From assembly GCA_964489835.1 (NCBI GenBank), contig CAZBBC010000006.1:1-64000 (forward strand): a stretch of DNA of 64,000 bases, read 5' to 3'. This DNA is from CAZBBC01 sp964489835. GTDB taxonomy: Bacteria > Calditrichota > Calditrichia > JAJRVZ01. Both the position numbers and the translations under genes were made by a program. Of the stretch, positions 63,019 to 64,000 are shown piece by piece. Numbering within the stretch: the stretch's first letter is position 1; every line of letters begins with the position of its first letter. Below the pieces are notes generated by a model. That model was given only the letters and a program-made list of their open reading frames with translations. It was not told the origin of the DNA and searched no databases.

Positions 63019-63723
63019 TTATTTTTCAGTCTGAATCATTTGTGGAAATTCTGTCGTTGTTCCTAAATCCATGATCCGGATATTGCGCCACCTGACTTTT
63101 ATACCCTCTTCACGGTTTCCATGAACCTGCAGGGCGATGAATCCCTGAGCGGTTAATGAATCAACAAGATTAGCGGTGGGTACACCATTGAGCCATGTTC
63201 GAATCGAAGGACCCAGGGCTTCTATATGCAATCGGTTCCATTCATTATGTTTAAAAGCCTGGCGAGCCGCTTCGTTGTTTCTCAAATCATACAGCCAACC
63301 GCGTCGTGCCTCGTCGTAAATACCCCCGCTCCAGGCGCGCTCTGAAGGATCAATTTCCACCTGATAACCATGTACGCGGCCATCCTGGTAAGATTCCAGG
63401 CTTTGACTGCGAATTTGTATACCCGAGTTCATCTTGTCATCAACCCAAAATTCCAATTCCAGAATAAAATTACCATAGTGTTGTTTCGTGCAAAGAAAAC
63501 TATTCTTCGTATCTTTTACTGAAATACCGACAACCATACCATCTTCCACATTATATCTGGCCTTTCCACCGCGCTGTTCCCAACCGTCAAGGGTTTTTCC
63601 GTCGAACAATATTTCCCATTTGGCATTCAAGCGGTTTCCACTGTAACAGAGGGAGGTAATCATTAGAAGGAAAAAAGAAAATCCAATTAATCTTACAACC
63701 ATTGATTTACTCCTCATTTTCAT
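63019..63723 (-). CDS. Secreted DUF1080 (3-keto-disaccharide hydrolase-like) protein
   Basis: 234 residues. A signal peptide (VVRLIGFSFFLLMITSLCYS) leads into a single concanavalin-like domain: WEILFDGKTLDGWEQRGGKA, YGNFILELEFWVDDKMNSGI (residues of the family fingerprint 'F.DG..LdGW' and 'dfeL..efr...nSGi'), WNRLHIEALGPSIRTWLNGV and GFIALQVHG. The domain binds or hydrolyses 3-keto-glycosides. It starts downstream of the 63.8-kb repeat and is in line with the partial gene that follows at the window edge. Confidence 0.9.
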   Translation of the reverse strand: MKMRSKSMVVRLIGFSFFLLMITSLCYSGNRLNAKWEILFDGKTLDGWEQRGGKARYNVEDGMVVGISVKDTKNSFLCTKQHYGNFILELEFWVDDKMNSGIQIRSQSLESYQDGRVHGYQVEIDPSERAWSGGIYDEARRGWLYDLRNNEAARQAFKHNEWNRLHIEALGPSIRTWLNGVPTANLVDSLTAQGFIALQVHGNREEGIKVRWRNIRIMDLGTTTEFPQMIQTEK

Positions 63724-63766
63724 TAATCATTTATTCTTTAAATTGTATATTTTTTACAAATAAAAG

Positions 63767-63794
63767 GTAGAGACGTTGCATGCAACGTCTCTAC
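63767..63794. repeat. 28-bp palindrome, variant copy
   Basis: GTAGAGACGTTGCA and its complement. The A-to-T change in one arm is matched in the other, so the dyad stays perfect. Confidence 0.85.
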
Positions 63795-63840
63795 TCATAT
63801 AATCCCTCGGATACTAAAATCTTTTTACAGGTATAAAAAT

Positions 63841-64000
63841 TTACTTCACTTCCGCGACAAATTTTTCATAAGCTTTCTCAAAAATATCAGGGGTGGTTTG
63901 TCCCGAGATTATAAGTGTACGGTATTTGAAGGTCACTGATTGTCCCGGCTCAAGAGATAAATTCAGTTCTTCTTTTCCTTCACTGAACACTTTCTGTCCC
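63841..64000 (-). CDS. C-terminal end of a gene cut by the window edge (DUF6807/PmoA-like?)
   Basis: The last 52 codons of a minus-strand gene: GQKVFSEGKEELNLSLEPGQ, SVTFKYRTLIISGQTTPDIF and a short helix to the stop. A closing sandwich strand with 'L.pG.s.tf.YR.li' is the end seen in secreted DUF6807 (PmoA-like) proteins, which often accompany DUF1080. The match is from memory and short, so tentative. Confidence 0.5.
   Translation of the reverse strand, partial: GQKVFSEGKEELNLSLEPGQSVTFKYRTLIISGQTTPDIFEKAYEKFVAEVK

Noticed and set aside
1..64000. rRNA, tRNA, riboswitches, transposases or prophage genes
   Set aside because: No cloverleaf-like or conserved RNA motif, DDE/serine recombinase or phage protein was recognised in either strand; small RNAs cannot be excluded by eye.

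Overview
The window is AT-rich, gene-dense DNA from a Gram-negative, probably free-living heterotroph. It encodes outer-membrane-type beta-barrel and lipoprotein genes, a MacA/MacB-like exporter with large two-module FtsX permeases of the kind abundant in Bacteroidota and relatives, a sigma54 response regulator with a GAFTDA variant loop, menaquinone as the quinone, and sulfatase, DUF1080 and GH130 carbohydrate genes. This points to the FCB superphylum or a neighbour (Calditrichota, KSB1 or Marinimicrobia-like lineages). That placement is inference; no rRNA, tRNA or other phylogenetic marker is present.

Layout. 0.1-3.3 kb: a UroD-family protein, a HAD hydrolase and a small secreted protein, spaced by repeats. 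3.5-13.3 kb: a complete o-succinylbenzoate menaquinone operon on the minus strand (menG-menF-menD-menH-menB-menA-menC-menE), interrupted by repeat DNA at two junctions, with recQ upstream. 15.6-17.1 kb: a STAS protein plus hexapeptide acyltransferase pair behind a sigma54-like promoter and a large palindrome. 17.4-22.3 kb: an esterase, a sulfatase, a GNAT acetyltransferase, a Tat-exported sugar-isomerase-like protein and a short rhodanese. 22.4-23.3 kb: decayed genes, including an SGNH hydrolase pseudogene that has lost its middle. 23.5-29.5 kb: a GT4 / GH130 / GT4-helical fusion / GH130 cluster that probably builds and turns over a mannose-type glycan. 29.6-34.0 kb: a redoxin, a DDAH-like amidinohydrolase and a sigma54 response regulator/histidine kinase pair. 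34.5-41.7 kb: a divergent ABC exporter operon (adaptor, ATPase, permease remnant, two permeases) behind a sigma54-like promoter and a perfect TGTCCG-N4-CGGACA palindrome.

42-49.4 kb: a LysE exporter, a 33-residue ORF, then a HAD mutase / small symporter subunit / sodium symporter / GHMP kinase / nitroreductase operon, a PDZ protein and ThiI. 49.8-53.3 kb: Yip1-like membrane protein, PfkB kinase, acyl-ACP thioesterase, NifU-like scaffold and a 47-residue membrane protein. 53.4-64 kb: a TPR-CocE hydrolase, a beta-barrel protein, a large lipoprotein, an S41 peptidase with a similar TPR module, an FGGY kinase, a DUF1080 protein and the C-terminal end of a further gene.

Several dispersed repeat families run through the intergenic gaps: a 28-bp perfect palindrome (five copies), a ~180-bp hairpin element (three copies, one interrupted by a second ~100-bp element), and a mosaic element with a GC-rich 50-bp core (three copies). 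One mosaic copy abuts the recQ start and another lies just before the NifU-like gene. The most testable new observations are the two sigma54-like circuits with different palindromic operators, the glycan cluster, the decayed loci, and the mosaic repeat. No CRISPR array, prophage, transposase, rRNA or tRNA gene was seen.
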